From: DASWZN01 sp963841635
Lineage (GTDB): Bacteria; Acidobacteriota; Terriglobia; Bryobacterales; Bryobacteraceae
Direction of reading: 5' to 3'
Length of the DNA stretch: 64,000 bases
Assembly (NCBI GenBank): GCA_963841635.1
Contig: CAWJDO010000002.1
Location: 3,224,001 to 3,288,000 of the forward strand
This document shows, piece by piece, positions 9,661 to 19,461 of the stretch. A program made the position numbers and the translations under genes. Position 1 is the first letter of the stretch, and each line of letters begins with the position of its first letter. The notes beneath the pieces are model-generated. The model was given only the letters and a program-made list of their open reading frames with translations, was not told where the DNA came from and searched no databases.

Positions 9661-9841
9661 TGAGGGCGAGCGGCGGGGTGGAAATCGGAGTGCGGGGGCC
9701 GCTCGATGGCTGTAGGTGGTTGGGAGGAAGCGGGTTGACGGGAGTGGAGAGGTTGGGCTGGGTGCGGGCCCTCGGGGTTGACCGGACCGCTCGCAATCAT
9801 GGCCGCAGGTCTTTGACATCATAGGTAGATGGAAGCGGGCT
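9661..9841 (+). promoter_or_regulatory. Probable CRISPR leader
   Basis: These 181 bp between the cas4-cas1 stop and the first repeat contain no convincing gene and are strongly G-rich on this strand until ~9780, then less so. A TTGACA lies at 9813-9818 without a clear -10 partner before the array. Leader polarity is inferred from the array: repeats are uniform at this end, while the far end carries a variant block and a truncated terminal repeat. Confidence 0.55.
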
Positions 9842-12800
9842 AATTCCGCGACCAGCTGGTCGCGGCCTCATTGAAGGGGAGACAAGGCGGGGAACAACCT
9901 CGCCGTGGCGATCAATTCCGCGACCAGCTGGTCGCGGCCTCATTGAAGGGCGGAGCCGCTGCGCTGCACGTTCATGATCGACACCTAATTCCGCGACCAG
10001 CTGGTCGCGGCCTCATTGAAGGAAACCGGGCCGCTCCCATCCTCTGCCTTGCCTAGCATAATTCCGCGACCAGCTGGTCGCGGCCTCATTGAAGGCGTGG
10101 TGCTTCCCGTCGTTACCACCGGCTGCAGCAGAATTCCGCGACCAGCTGGTCGCGGCCTCATTGAAGGGTGGCGCTCGCGGACCGATAGAAGAGGACACAA
10201 AGGAAATTCCGCGACCAGCTGGTCGCGGCCTCATTGAAGGGTTCTGATTCCTTGAGGGAGATGGCCCTTGAGGTTAATTCCGCGACCAGCTGGTCGCGGC
10301 CTCATTGAAGGGACTCGGGTGGCATTGGAGCCGCTAAGGCTGGGTTCAATTCCGCGACCAGCTGGTCGCGGCCTCATTGAAGGGTGAGAAACGAGGACTG
10401 CGACTCCGCGTTGCGCTGGAATTCCGCGACCAGCTGGTCGCGGCCTCATTGAAGGGTCTACTCCACGCGGGAGCAACCGGACCATCCCGAGTAATTCCGC
10501 GACCAGCTGGTCGCGGCCTCATTGAAGGGTGGATAGCGGAACTGATTCGAGGGGCGGAGGTAGGCCAATTCCGCGACCAGCTGGTCGCGGCCTCATTGAA
10601 GGAAGAAGATCGTCAAGCTCGACGTGGATATCGACGGCCAATTCCGCGACCAGCTGGTCGCGGCCTCATTGAAGGGGCATGTCTGCCTTGCGGCTCCCCT
10701 GCATAGCCGTAATTCCGCGACCAGCTGGTCGCGGCCTCATTGAAGGGATCACTCCCCCCGCCCCGACCCTGCTGCCAAAATAATTCCGCGACCAGCTGGT
10801 CGCGGCCTCATTGAAGGATCAATGACGATGCTGCACTAAGCTGGGACGTCGTTAATTCCGCGACCAGCTGGTCGCGGCCTCATTGAAGGTTCTCGCAGAT
10901 CGGGAGGATGCCCAGGCTGATGATTAATTCCGCGACCAGCTGGTCGCGGCCTCATTGAAGGACCGCCCGATATACCCCCCAGGGCAACATCGGGAAGTAC
11001 AATTCCGCGACCAGCTGGTCGCGGCCTCATTGAAGGGTGATTGACCAGAGCGGCGGGGCGGCTGATCACCCAATTCCGCGACCAGCTGGTCGCGGCCTCA
11101 TTGAAGGTCCGTCACGGGGGGAACGGCAACGGGGAGCGTCGCCAATTCCGCGACCAGCTGGTCGCGGCCTCATTGAAGGGGCGTTCACCACGTAGTCTCC
11201 CGTTGGCATCGGTCGCAAATTCCGCGACCAGCTGGTCGCGGCCTCATTGAAGGCCCTTTCGCCGCCGGCCACCGGCCGGACCACCCGTAATTCCGCGACC
11301 AGCTGGTCGCGGCCTCATTGAAGGGAGCCTCTTCGCGTCGAGCGCGTAAGGGATGCCTCCAATTCCGCGACCAGCTGGTCGCGGCCTCATTGAAGGGTCA
11401 GGTCGGCCGTCACCAGCACCGCCCCATTTTCAATTCCGCGACCAGCTGGTCGCGGCCTCATTGAAGGTATCTCTAGCCCTTTGGGGTCTTCGCAGTCTAG
11501 CGAAATTCCGCGACCAGCTGGTCGCGGCCTCATTGAAGGGGGATGAGCATCTTCAATTGCGCACCACGTTGGCCAATTCCGCGACCAGCTGGTCGCGGCC
11601 TCATTGAAGGGCGCTTTCCGAACTCCTGGCGCCCACGGATCTGGAAAATTCCGCGACCAGCTGGTCGCGGCCTCATTGAAGGGCGGTCCCGTGATAGGCT
11701 GGTGCTTCGATATCTCAAAATTCCGCGACCAGCTGGTCGCGGCCTCATTGAAGGGCGCCGAACGTAGCCGTCGTCGAAGGCACGGTTCCAATTCCGCGAC
11801 CAGCTGGTCGCGGCCTCATTGAAGGTTTGATTGTTGTTCTTCTCCGTGTTCTTCTCCGTGTAATTCCGCGACCAGCTGGTCGCGGCCTCATTGAAGGCGC
11901 CTCTTTACAGATGCGGGTAAGCACATCGAGGTCAATTCCGCGACCAGCTGGTCGCGGCCTCATTGAAGGACGACCACGAACGCCGGCGAACCTTGCGCGG
12001 CTTTGAATTCCGCGACCAGCTGGTCGCGGCCTCATTGAAGGGTGGTGGCGACGATCAAGGCCGGCGAGCAGGAACTAATTCCGCGACCAGCTGGTCGCGG
12101 CCTCATTGAAGGCAGGTGTCACGTTCAAGGAGGCGGGAACCGTGATTGTAATTCCGCGACCAGCTGGTCGCGGCCTCATTGAAGGCATCAATGGCGCCGT
12201 GTGGGAGCGCATCAAGCGCGAAATTCCGCGACCAGCTGGTCGCGGCCTCATTGAAGGGCCGCAGAGAAGCTTACGAAGTTGACGTTATCTTCGAGCAATT
12301 CCGCGACCAGCTGGTCGCGGCCTCATTGAAGGAGGCCAGGAAAGCGAAGTCTCCGTACAGCTGTGTCAATTCCGCGACCAGCTGGTCGCGGCCTCATTGA
12401 AGGTCCAGAGCCTCCAGGCGGTGTACCTCGGCTTCAACCAATTCCGCGACCAGCTGGTCGCGGCCTCATTGAAGGACTGTGCCCGGCGTGGGCTGGGCCA
12501 TCAGCGCGGACAATTCCGCGACCAGCTGGTCGCGGCCTCATTGAAGGATCGTAAATCTGAAGGCCCTGCCCAGCTTGTTCCGCAATTCCGCGACCAGCTG
12601 GTCGCGGCCTCATTGAAGGGCGCCCTTGGCGATCACCACCGTCGAGGGGATCAAGAATTCCGCGACCAGCTGGTCGCGGCCTCATTGAAGGGCTAGGGCC
12701 TCGGCGTGCGCGTCAATCAGCCTCTCCTGAATTCCGCGACCAGCTGGTCGCGGCCTCATTGAAGGGACGCATCGGGAGTTGTCGTGTGCCACAGCGGTGC

Positions 12801-13775
12801 TAATTCCGCGACCAGCTGGTCGCGGCCTCATTGAAGGTCTGGCAAGCGCGGTATGCACAGTGCTGACGATATCAATTCCGCGACCAGCTGGTCGCGGCCT
12901 CATTGAAGGGTGCCGTGTCCGTTCTGCGGCGAGATGCAGACGCTAATTCCGCGACCAGCTGGTCGCGGCCTCATTGAAGGCGAAAAAGATTGTCAGGTCG
13001 CTCGCCGTGGTGGTGATCAATTCCGCGACCAGCTGGTCGCGGCCTCATTGAAGGGCATAAGTGGCGCCCGAGGTTACGAAAATGTTCTGAATTCCGCGAC
13101 CAGCTGGTCGCGGCCTCATTGAAGGTCTACCGAGAAGCGCAGCGCGGACCATTCGGATTCCAATTCCGCGACCAGCTGGTCGCGGCCTCATTGAAGGCGC
13201 GGCATCCGTCCCACCTTGAACCCGCCTAGGTCTTAATTCCGCGACCAGCTGGTCGCGGCCTCATTGAAGGGATGAGCACCTTGCCCCGGGCGACGCGGGC
13301 GGCGGTGTAATTCCGCGACCAGCTGGTCGCGGCCTCATTGAAGGTCGATAAATTTGACTCCCCCCGTGGCCACGATCTGCCAATTCCGCGACCAGCTGGT
13401 CGCGGCCTCATTGAAGCAATGGGAACTTCCGCTCAGGGTGCCTGGGTCTCGTGAATTCCGCGACCAGCTGGTCGCGGCCTCATTGAAGCTGTGTTCTCCT
13501 TTTTGTCTGCGCCTCAAGGGATCTGGCAATTCCGCGACCAGCTGGTCGCGGCCTCATTGAAGCACGATCACGACCGGGGGGCTTGACCTGGTCGTGACAA
13601 TTCCGCGACCAGCTGGTCGCGGCCTCATTGAAGCCGCGCCTCGCTGATGCCCCTGCGATGGCACAGGCCCAATTCCGCGACCAGCTGGTCGCGGCCTCAT
13701 TGAAGCTAGTAGGCTCGCATGTACTCGACGTTTTCTTCCGGAATTCCGCGACCAGCTGGTCGCGGCCTCATTGAA
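9842..13775 (+). CRISPR. CRISPR array, 55 repeats and 54 spacers (type I-G)
   Basis: The repeat is 36 nt, begins AATTCC, ends CTCATTGAAGG, and has at its centre the perfect 20-nt palindrome CCGCGACCAGCTGGTCGCGG. Start-to-start distances are 71-76 nt, giving spacers of about 35-40 nt. Repeats 1-49 (9842-13344) end in GAAGG, repeats 50-54 (starting 13382, 13454, 13528, 13599, 13671) end in GAAGC, and the last (13742) ends GAATG and is truncated. The length implies a long-active system. No spacer obviously matches the rest of the window by eye. Many open frames cross the array and are artefacts of the repeat. Confidence 0.99.
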
Positions 13776-13800
13776 TGCCGGTCACAACTCCGCTGACGGT

Positions 13801-14892
13801 TTACTCGCGCCCCTGCACGCGGGTACCCTCGCGCAACTCGTCGGTGCCACGGCGGGCAATGGCGTCGCCGGGGTGGAGCGGGCCGAATACCTCGACCATG
13901 TCGCCGGCGGGGGCGCCGCGCTTCACGGTCACCCACTCGGCGACGCCGTCGTTGATCCGCACCACGAACTGCCGCTCGTTCGTCGTTACGATGCTCGAAG
14001 GCGGGACCAGCAAGGCCGCGCGTGCGGCGCGGACCGGCCATTGCACCTGAGCGTACATGCCGGGCGCGAGGCGGAGGCCGGGATTGGACACATCAAGCTC
14101 GACTGGCATGGTGCGCGTCTTCAGGTCCAGCGAGTGAGCCACGCGCACCACCACGCCTTCGAATGTCTCGGCGGGGTAGGCCGGGACCGTGAACGGTACG
14201 CGCGCGCCCTTGGGAATGCCGCCCGCGCCGGCTTCGGGAACGGCCACCACCAAACGCAGGCGCGCGTTGTCCTCCAGTCGCAGCAGGGGCCCGGCCGATG
14301 CGCCCGCCGCCGGTCCGGCCAGCGCGCCGGGATGGACGAACCGCGTCACGATCACGCCGTCGAACGGCGCCGTCACGTTCAGGTAGGCCTCGAGATCCTT
14401 CAGGGCGGCGACCGAAGACTGCGCGGCGCGGCTGGCGCTCTCCATGGCTGCGACCAGCGCGCGCGCGGCCTCCATCGAGTTCTGCGCCACAACGACTTCG
14501 TTTTCGGCGACCGCGCCGGGAGTGGCCGCCGCCGTCTTCGTCCGTTCGTAGGTGCTCTGGCTGGCCACGAGTTTCGCCTCCGCCTCGGCGCGCTGCGACT
14601 CGGCCGCATGTGCCTTGCTCTCGGCCTCCGCCACCTGCGCGGATAGCTCGGGCGCCACCAGCGTGACCAGCGATTGCCCCTTTTTGACCATGCTGCCGCG
14701 GTCGACGTTGACCTGGTCCACGAATCCGTTGACACGCGCGTAGAGGTCCACCGCCAGGTAAGGAGCGAGCTCGCCGGGCAGCGCCAGCTTCCGGTCCGCG
14801 GTTCGCGATACAACGCGCACGAGGTCGACGCTCTGCTGCGCGGCGGCGGCCGTCGCGAGAAGCGCCGCCACAATCACTCTATCGATGTTCAT
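13801..14892 (-). CDS. RND efflux periplasmic adaptor (membrane fusion protein)
   Basis: This 363-residue protein has an N-terminal hydrophobic signal (VIVAALLATAAAA). A lipoyl-like half (GFVDQVNVDRGSMVKKGQSLVTL) follows, then a coiled-coil rich in Ala, Glu and Lys, the returning half (LNVTAPFDGVIVTRFVHPGA), and a C-terminal beta-barrel. It bridges the inner-membrane pump and the outer-membrane channel. I use the ATG at 14892 (MNIDRV). It overlaps the pump gene by 14 bp and is the last gene of the efflux operon. Its stop lies only 25 bp from the end of the CRISPR array. Confidence 0.9.
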   Translation of the reverse strand: MNIDRVIVAALLATAAAAQQSVDLVRVVSRTADRKLALPGELAPYLAVDLYARVNGFVDQVNVDRGSMVKKGQSLVTLVAPELSAQVAEAESKAHAAESQRAEAEAKLVASQSTYERTKTAAATPGAVAENEVVVAQNSMEAARALVAAMESASRAAQSSVAALKDLEAYLNVTAPFDGVIVTRFVHPGALAGPAAGASAGPLLRLEDNARLRLVVAVPEAGAGGIPKGARVPFTVPAYPAETFEGVVVRVAHSLDLKTRTMPVELDVSNPGLRLAPGMYAQVQWPVRAARAALLVPPSSIVTTNERQFVVRINDGVAEWVTVKRGAPAGDMVEVFGPLHPGDAIARRGTDELREGTRVQGRE

Positions 14893-17800
14893 AGTATCTG
14901 CTCGTTGGATCGTCGGGATCGAGGGACGGCGAGAACAGGCTCGCACGCCCTTGGAGAATTGCATAGACGGAAGGCAGCACGGTCAGCGTGGCGAAGGTAG
15001 CCACCAGCAGGCCGCCGATGACGGCGCGGCCCAACGGCGCCGCCTGCTGGCCGCCCTGGCCGAATCCGATGGCCATGGGAAGCATGCCGGCGATCATCGC
15101 GGCGGCGGTCATCAGAATGGCGCGCAAGCGGCCGCGCCCGCCCTCCGCGGCGGCTTCGAGCACGGGCCGGCCTTCGCGCCGGCTCGCTTCGGCGAAGGTC
15201 ACCAGCAAGATTGCGTTGGCCACCGAAATGCCAACCGCCATAATCGCGCCCATGAACGACTGCACGTTCAGCGTTGTGCCGGTGGCGAGCAGCATGAGCA
15301 GCACCCCGCAGATTACCGCCGGAGCCGCCGAGACGGCCGCGACCGCGAGTCGAAAGGACTGAAAGTTCGCCGCCAGAAGCAGGAAGATCACGGCCACGGC
15401 CAGCAGCAGGCCGGTGCCGAGTCCGGCGAGCGTCTCTTCGAGCGGTGGAATCTGCCCGCGCACGAAGACGGTTACTCCCAGAGGCGGCTTGCCGGCGTTG
15501 GCAATGGCCGTGCGCAGCTCGTCCGCCACCATTCCCAGAGGCGCGCCGTGGATGTTTGCGGTCATGCTCACTACGCGCTGCATGTTGTAGCGGTCCACCT
15601 CGCCGAATGCGGTGCCGTTGCGAACAGTAGCGAGATCGCCGACCAGCGGGTGCCCACTCCAGGCGCCGCCGGACATGACCGGAAGGTCCTCCAGCTCGCG
15701 CGCGGAGTCCATTTTGAAGGGCGGAATCTGCACCTGGATCTGGAACGCGTTGCCGCTCTTGGGATCGCGCCAGTAGTTGGGAGCGACGAAGCGGCTGGAG
15801 GAAGTGGCCGTCACGAGCGAGCGCGCCACGTCCGACATGGTGAGGCCGAGCTGGCCGGCGCGGTCGCGGTCCACCGTCACTTCCAGCGTGGGGTAATCGA
15901 GCGCCTGCATGTACTCGAGATCGCGCAGGTGCGCGGACTTCTGAAGCTCCGCGAAGACCCGTGCGGCGTGGGCGCGGTTGGCGGGCATGTTCGGACCCTG
16001 CAAGTCGATCTCGATAGGCGTGGGGGAACCGAAGCTCATCACCTGGCTGATGATGTCGGGCGCCTCGAACGAGAAGGCGGTATCGGGAAGCGCCTTGCGG
16101 AGTTCCGCCCGGAGCTTCTCTCGCAGATCCTCTCCACTGAGCGCGGCCGAGGGCTTCAGCGCCACGCGCAACACCGCCTCCTGAGGACCGGCGGTGAACA
16201 GGTAGATGGTGTTGATGGGATAGCTGGCTGCCTGGACGCCGACGAAATCGGTGCTGATCGCGACGTTCTCCGGTCCGACTACGCTCTTGACGACGTCCAG
16301 CGTTTTCAGGGCGGCCAGCTCTGTGCGCTCGATCACGGTTCCGGCGGGAGCGCGCATGCGGATCTGCAACTGGCCGGCGTCCGCGGCGGGAAAGATCTCG
16401 GTGCCGACGCGTGGGTAGAGTACCCAGATCAGCACGGCGGCGCCGGCGATATAGGCGCCCACCAACGGCCAGCGGAATCGCAACACGAATCGCAGGTATG
16501 CAACGTAGGCGGCGCGGAAGCGCCCCGCCTCTGGCGCTTCTTGCCCCGTGCGCATCAGCCAGGTGGCCATCACCGGCACCAGCGAGCTAGAAAGCACGTA
16601 CGACGACACCATCGCGAACCCGACCGCCATCGACAGGGGAACGAACAACTGCCGCGCCGCGCCTGCCATGAAGAACGACGGCACGAAGACCGCCAGGATG
16701 CTCACCATTGCGAGCAGGCGCGGAACCGCCGTCTTGCGGGACGCTTCCACAACCGCCCGCGGCCGCGCCAGACCGGTGGCCAGATGGGTGTGGATGCTCT
16801 CCACCGTGACGGTCGCTTCGTCGACCAGCACTCCGACGGCGAGCGCCAGGCCGCCCAGCGTCATGATGTTGATCGTTTCGCCGGTGGCCCAGAGCCACAC
16901 CACCGAAGCGAGCAGGGCAAACGGGATCGACATGACGACAATCACGGCGCTGCGCCAGTCGCGCAGGAAGAGCAGCACCATGAGGCCGGTCAGCAGGGCG
17001 CCCAGCAATCCTTCCCGGATCAGGCCGTCGATGGCGTTCACCACGTACGGGGATTGGTCGAAGACGAAGGCGATCTTCACGTCGGGAGCAATCGCCTGCG
17101 CCACGGCGCGCATCTGGGGCAGGGCCGCCTTGACGCGCGCGATCACGTCGAGGGTAGAGGCGTCGGCGCGTTTGGTGACGGGGATGTAGACAGTGCGCCG
17201 GCCGTCCACGTGCGCGAAGCCGACCACGATATCGGTGGAATCCTGAATGGTGCCGATGTCGCGGAGATACACTGCCGGGCCCGCGCCGGTCCGGATCGGC
17301 GTGTTCAGTAACTCCTGGAGGTTGCCGCCTAGCACTGCGTTGGTCGAAGCGATGCGCAGCAGGTCGCCGGTGCGCACGTTGCCGGATGGAAGCACCGTGC
17401 TGGCGCGGTTCACCGCCTCGACCACCTCCTGCGGCGCCAGACGGTAGGACCTCATCTTCTCGGGATCGACGCCGATGACGATGCTGCGCTGGTTGCCCCC
17501 GAAAGGCGGCGGCGCCGAGACGCCCGCGAGCGTCGCGAAGATGGGCCGCACGCGGTTGAGCGCGATGTCCTGCATCTCGCCGGGCGCCAGAGTCGGGCTC
17601 GAGAACACCAGCTGGCCGACCGGCACGCTGCCCGCGTCGAAGCGCATGATGAACGGCGGCACGGTGCCGGGAGGCATGAACGAACGGGCGCGGTTGACGT
17701 AGCCGACCACTTCGGCCATGGCACGGCTCATATCGGTGTCGGGATGAAAGACCAGCTTCATGAGCGCGGCGCCCTGTATGTTCCGCGATTCGACGTGCTC

Positions 17801-18031
17801 GATGCCCGTGATGTAGAGGAAGTGATACTCGTAGTAGTAAGTCAGAAAGCCTTCCATCTGACTCGGATCCATGCCGCCGTAGGGCTGTGCCACGTAGACC
17901 TGGGGCGCGCCGAGGGCCGGCAGGATATCCACTTTCATGCGCCGGATTGCCAGGACGGAAGCGAGCGCGACGGCGAGCACGGCGACCAGGATCGTAATGG
18001 GTCGCCGCATGGATGTCAGCACCAACCACAT
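14879..18031 (-). CDS. RND-family efflux pump, AcrB-like inner-membrane transporter
   Basis: This 1050-residue protein has the RND length and layout: an N-terminal membrane helix (ITILVAVLAVALASVLAI), a large periplasmic loop, a block of helices including GGLALAVGVLVDEATVTVE (helix 4 with its functional Asp), a second periplasmic loop, and a C-terminal helix block ending near MIAGMLPMAIGFGQGG. It drives proton-coupled export of hydrophobic compounds or possibly other substrates; the substrate cannot be read from the sequence. It lies 12 bp after the tolC-like gene and overlaps the adaptor gene. Confidence 0.93.
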   Translation of the reverse strand: MWLVLTSMRRPITILVAVLAVALASVLAIRRMKVDILPALGAPQVYVAQPYGGMDPSQMEGFLTYYYEYHFLYITGIEHVESRNIQGAALMKLVFHPDTDMSRAMAEVVGYVNRARSFMPPGTVPPFIMRFDAGSVPVGQLVFSSPTLAPGEMQDIALNRVRPIFATLAGVSAPPPFGGNQRSIVIGVDPEKMRSYRLAPQEVVEAVNRASTVLPSGNVRTGDLLRIASTNAVLGGNLQELLNTPIRTGAGPAVYLRDIGTIQDSTDIVVGFAHVDGRRTVYIPVTKRADASTLDVIARVKAALPQMRAVAQAIAPDVKIAFVFDQSPYVVNAIDGLIREGLLGALLTGLMVLLFLRDWRSAVIVVMSIPFALLASVVWLWATGETINIMTLGGLALAVGVLVDEATVTVESIHTHLATGLARPRAVVEASRKTAVPRLLAMVSILAVFVPSFFMAGAARQLFVPLSMAVGFAMVSSYVLSSSLVPVMATWLMRTGQEAPEAGRFRAAYVAYLRFVLRFRWPLVGAYIAGAAVLIWVLYPRVGTEIFPAADAGQLQIRMRAPAGTVIERTELAALKTLDVVKSVVGPENVAISTDFVGVQAASYPINTIYLFTAGPQEAVLRVALKPSAALSGEDLREKLRAELRKALPDTAFSFEAPDIISQVMSFGSPTPIEIDLQGPNMPANRAHAARVFAELQKSAHLRDLEYMQALDYPTLEVTVDRDRAGQLGLTMSDVARSLVTATSSSRFVAPNYWRDPKSGNAFQIQVQIPPFKMDSARELEDLPVMSGGAWSGHPLVGDLATVRNGTAFGEVDRYNMQRVVSMTANIHGAPLGMVADELRTAIANAGKPPLGVTVFVRGQIPPLEETLAGLGTGLLLAVAVIFLLLAANFQSFRLAVAAVSAAPAVICGVLLMLLATGTTLNVQSFMGAIMAVGISVANAILLVTFAEASRREGRPVLEAAAEGGRGRLRAILMTAAAMIAGMLPMAIGFGQGGQQAAPLGRAVIGGLLVATFATLTVLPSVYAILQGRASLFSPSLDPDDPTSRYYEHR

Positions 18032-18043
18032 AAGATCCCTCCG

Positions 18044-19426
18044 TTACTTTTCGGCGCTGGCGAGGAACGGCTGAAGGTCGCCCCCGGCGGCGGCTACGCC
18101 GAGCAGGGCGCGCCACACGCCCAGCCTGGCCAGCGCGTCGTCGATCTCGGCCTGGGTGAGCAGCCGCTCGGCCTCCGCGACTTCGACAATGTTACCGAGG
18201 CCGGACTTGTAGCGCGCCGTGGCCTGCTGCTCCGCGGTGCGAGCGGCGTCCAACTCGACCGGCGTATTCTCGGCCACGCGCCGGGCCCCGTTGAGGCGGG
18301 CATTGGCCTGCTCCAACTGTGCCCGGAGATCCTGCAGGACGCGGTCGTATTGCGCGGAGGCCGCCCGTATCAGGTGCCGCTGCACCTGCTCGCGCGCGTG
18401 GACCGACGGCAGGTCCATTGCGGGAAAGGTCACGGTGAGCCCGAGCGCCCAGTTGCCGACGTTCAGTCCCAGGCCGGCGAGTCCATCGCTGGTGGTTCCG
18501 TCGGTTCGCGCGCCGGTGCCGCGGCCGTAAGCGCTCCCCTGCAGATAGAGGCGCGGAAAGTACGAGCGCTCGAGCGCGTGTTCCTGCGCCCGCGCCTCTT
18601 CGACCAGCGCGTTCTGTTGGCGGGCGATGGGATGGCCTGGCAGAGCCGCCGCTTCCGGAAGCGCCGCGGGAGCCACGGCAAGCAGAGGACCCGCGTCGAT
18701 CTTGATCTCGGCAGCGGGAACGCCGACCAGATCCGCGAGGGCCGCGCGTGCTACGTCCACCGCCTGCTCGGTCTGAACCAGTTGCGTCTCGGCGAGGGCG
18801 ACCTCGGCGTGGGCCCGCGCGGCGTCGGCGCCGGGGCGCAGGCCGCTCCGTGCGAGGCTGTCGGTCACCTGGTACAGCGATTTCGCCCGGTCCGCGCCGG
18901 CCCGCGCGGCCACCACGGTTTGCTCGGCCGCCAGCAGCGTGAGAAACGAATCCGCCGCGGCCGCGCCCACCTGAAACCGTGTCAGGCTCGCTCCGGCCTC
19001 CGCGCGCGCACGGCCCGATCCGGCGGCGGCGACATTCGCGCGCCGCAGGCCGAAATCGAGAGGTTCCCAAGAGACCAGCACCCCGGCCGCGCTGCCCCAC
19101 ACGCTGGTGAGGCTGTCGGTGCCCAGCACCGGGCCCGACATGGAAGGGATGACGGCCTGCGGAAGCACCAGCCCGAACACGTTATTCCGGGTGGCGCGGT
19201 TCATCTGTCCCAGGAAGTCCGCCCGCGGCAGGTAGGCCGTGCGCGCCAGGTTGATTCCGGCCGCCGCGGCCGAGACCTGCTCCGCCGACGCGCGTATCGC
19301 CGGGTACGTCTTAAGCGCCTGAGCGACCGCCTGCCCGACCGTCAGCGGCGCCTGTTGCGCCGTGACGTCCGCCGTTGCGGCGAGCATTGCCAGGACTGCC
19401 GCGAATCCCACCTTGTGTCCAGTCAT
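18044..19426 (-). CDS. TolC-like outer-membrane efflux channel
   Basis: This 460-residue protein has a signal peptide (VGFAAVLAMLAATADVTAQQ) and two long helical TolC-type repeats, for example LTVGQAVAQALKTYPAIRAS and LARSGLRPGADAARAHAEVA. It would form the outer-membrane duct of the tripartite pump. The start ATG (19424-19426) is the third of three ATGs in a 17-bp tandem repeat that begins at the padR stop. The two upstream ATGs are out of frame and close after six codons, so only this one opens the gene. Confidence 0.9.
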   Translation of the reverse strand: MTGHKVGFAAVLAMLAATADVTAQQAPLTVGQAVAQALKTYPAIRASAEQVSAAAAGINLARTAYLPRADFLGQMNRATRNNVFGLVLPQAVIPSMSGPVLGTDSLTSVWGSAAGVLVSWEPLDFGLRRANVAAAGSGRARAEAGASLTRFQVGAAAADSFLTLLAAEQTVVAARAGADRAKSLYQVTDSLARSGLRPGADAARAHAEVALAETQLVQTEQAVDVARAALADLVGVPAAEIKIDAGPLLAVAPAALPEAAALPGHPIARQQNALVEEARAQEHALERSYFPRLYLQGSAYGRGTGARTDGTTSDGLAGLGLNVGNWALGLTVTFPAMDLPSVHAREQVQRHLIRAASAQYDRVLQDLRAQLEQANARLNGARRVAENTPVELDAARTAEQQATARYKSGLGNIVEVAEAERLLTQAEIDDALARLGVWRALLGVAAAGGDLQPFLASAEK

Positions 19427-19461
19427 TCCTTGTATCCAGTCATTCCTTGTATCCAGTCATT
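19411..19461 (-). repeat. 17-bp stop/start module repeated three times between padR and tolC
   Basis: The minus-strand unit ATGACTGGATACAAGGA occurs three times in a row, with one A-to-C change and a new final base in the copy nearest tolC. The padR stop TGA (19457-19459) overlaps the first ATG. That ATG opens MTGYKE-stop, whose TGA overlaps the second ATG. The second ATG gives the same hexapeptide, and its TGA overlaps the tolC ATG. Each unit also supplies an AAGGA-like ribosome site just before the next ATG. Confidence 0.9.

Noticed and set aside
9987..13780. Many open frames with repeated RPAGRGLIEG or FRDQLVAASLK peptides
   Set aside because: They are translations of the CRISPR repeats in different frames, not genes.
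14885..17311. 808-codon open frame on the plus strand opposite the RND pump gene
   Set aside because: Antisense shadow in GC-rich DNA; composition is His/Arg/Gly-rich with no domain, while the minus-strand frame is a clear RND pump.
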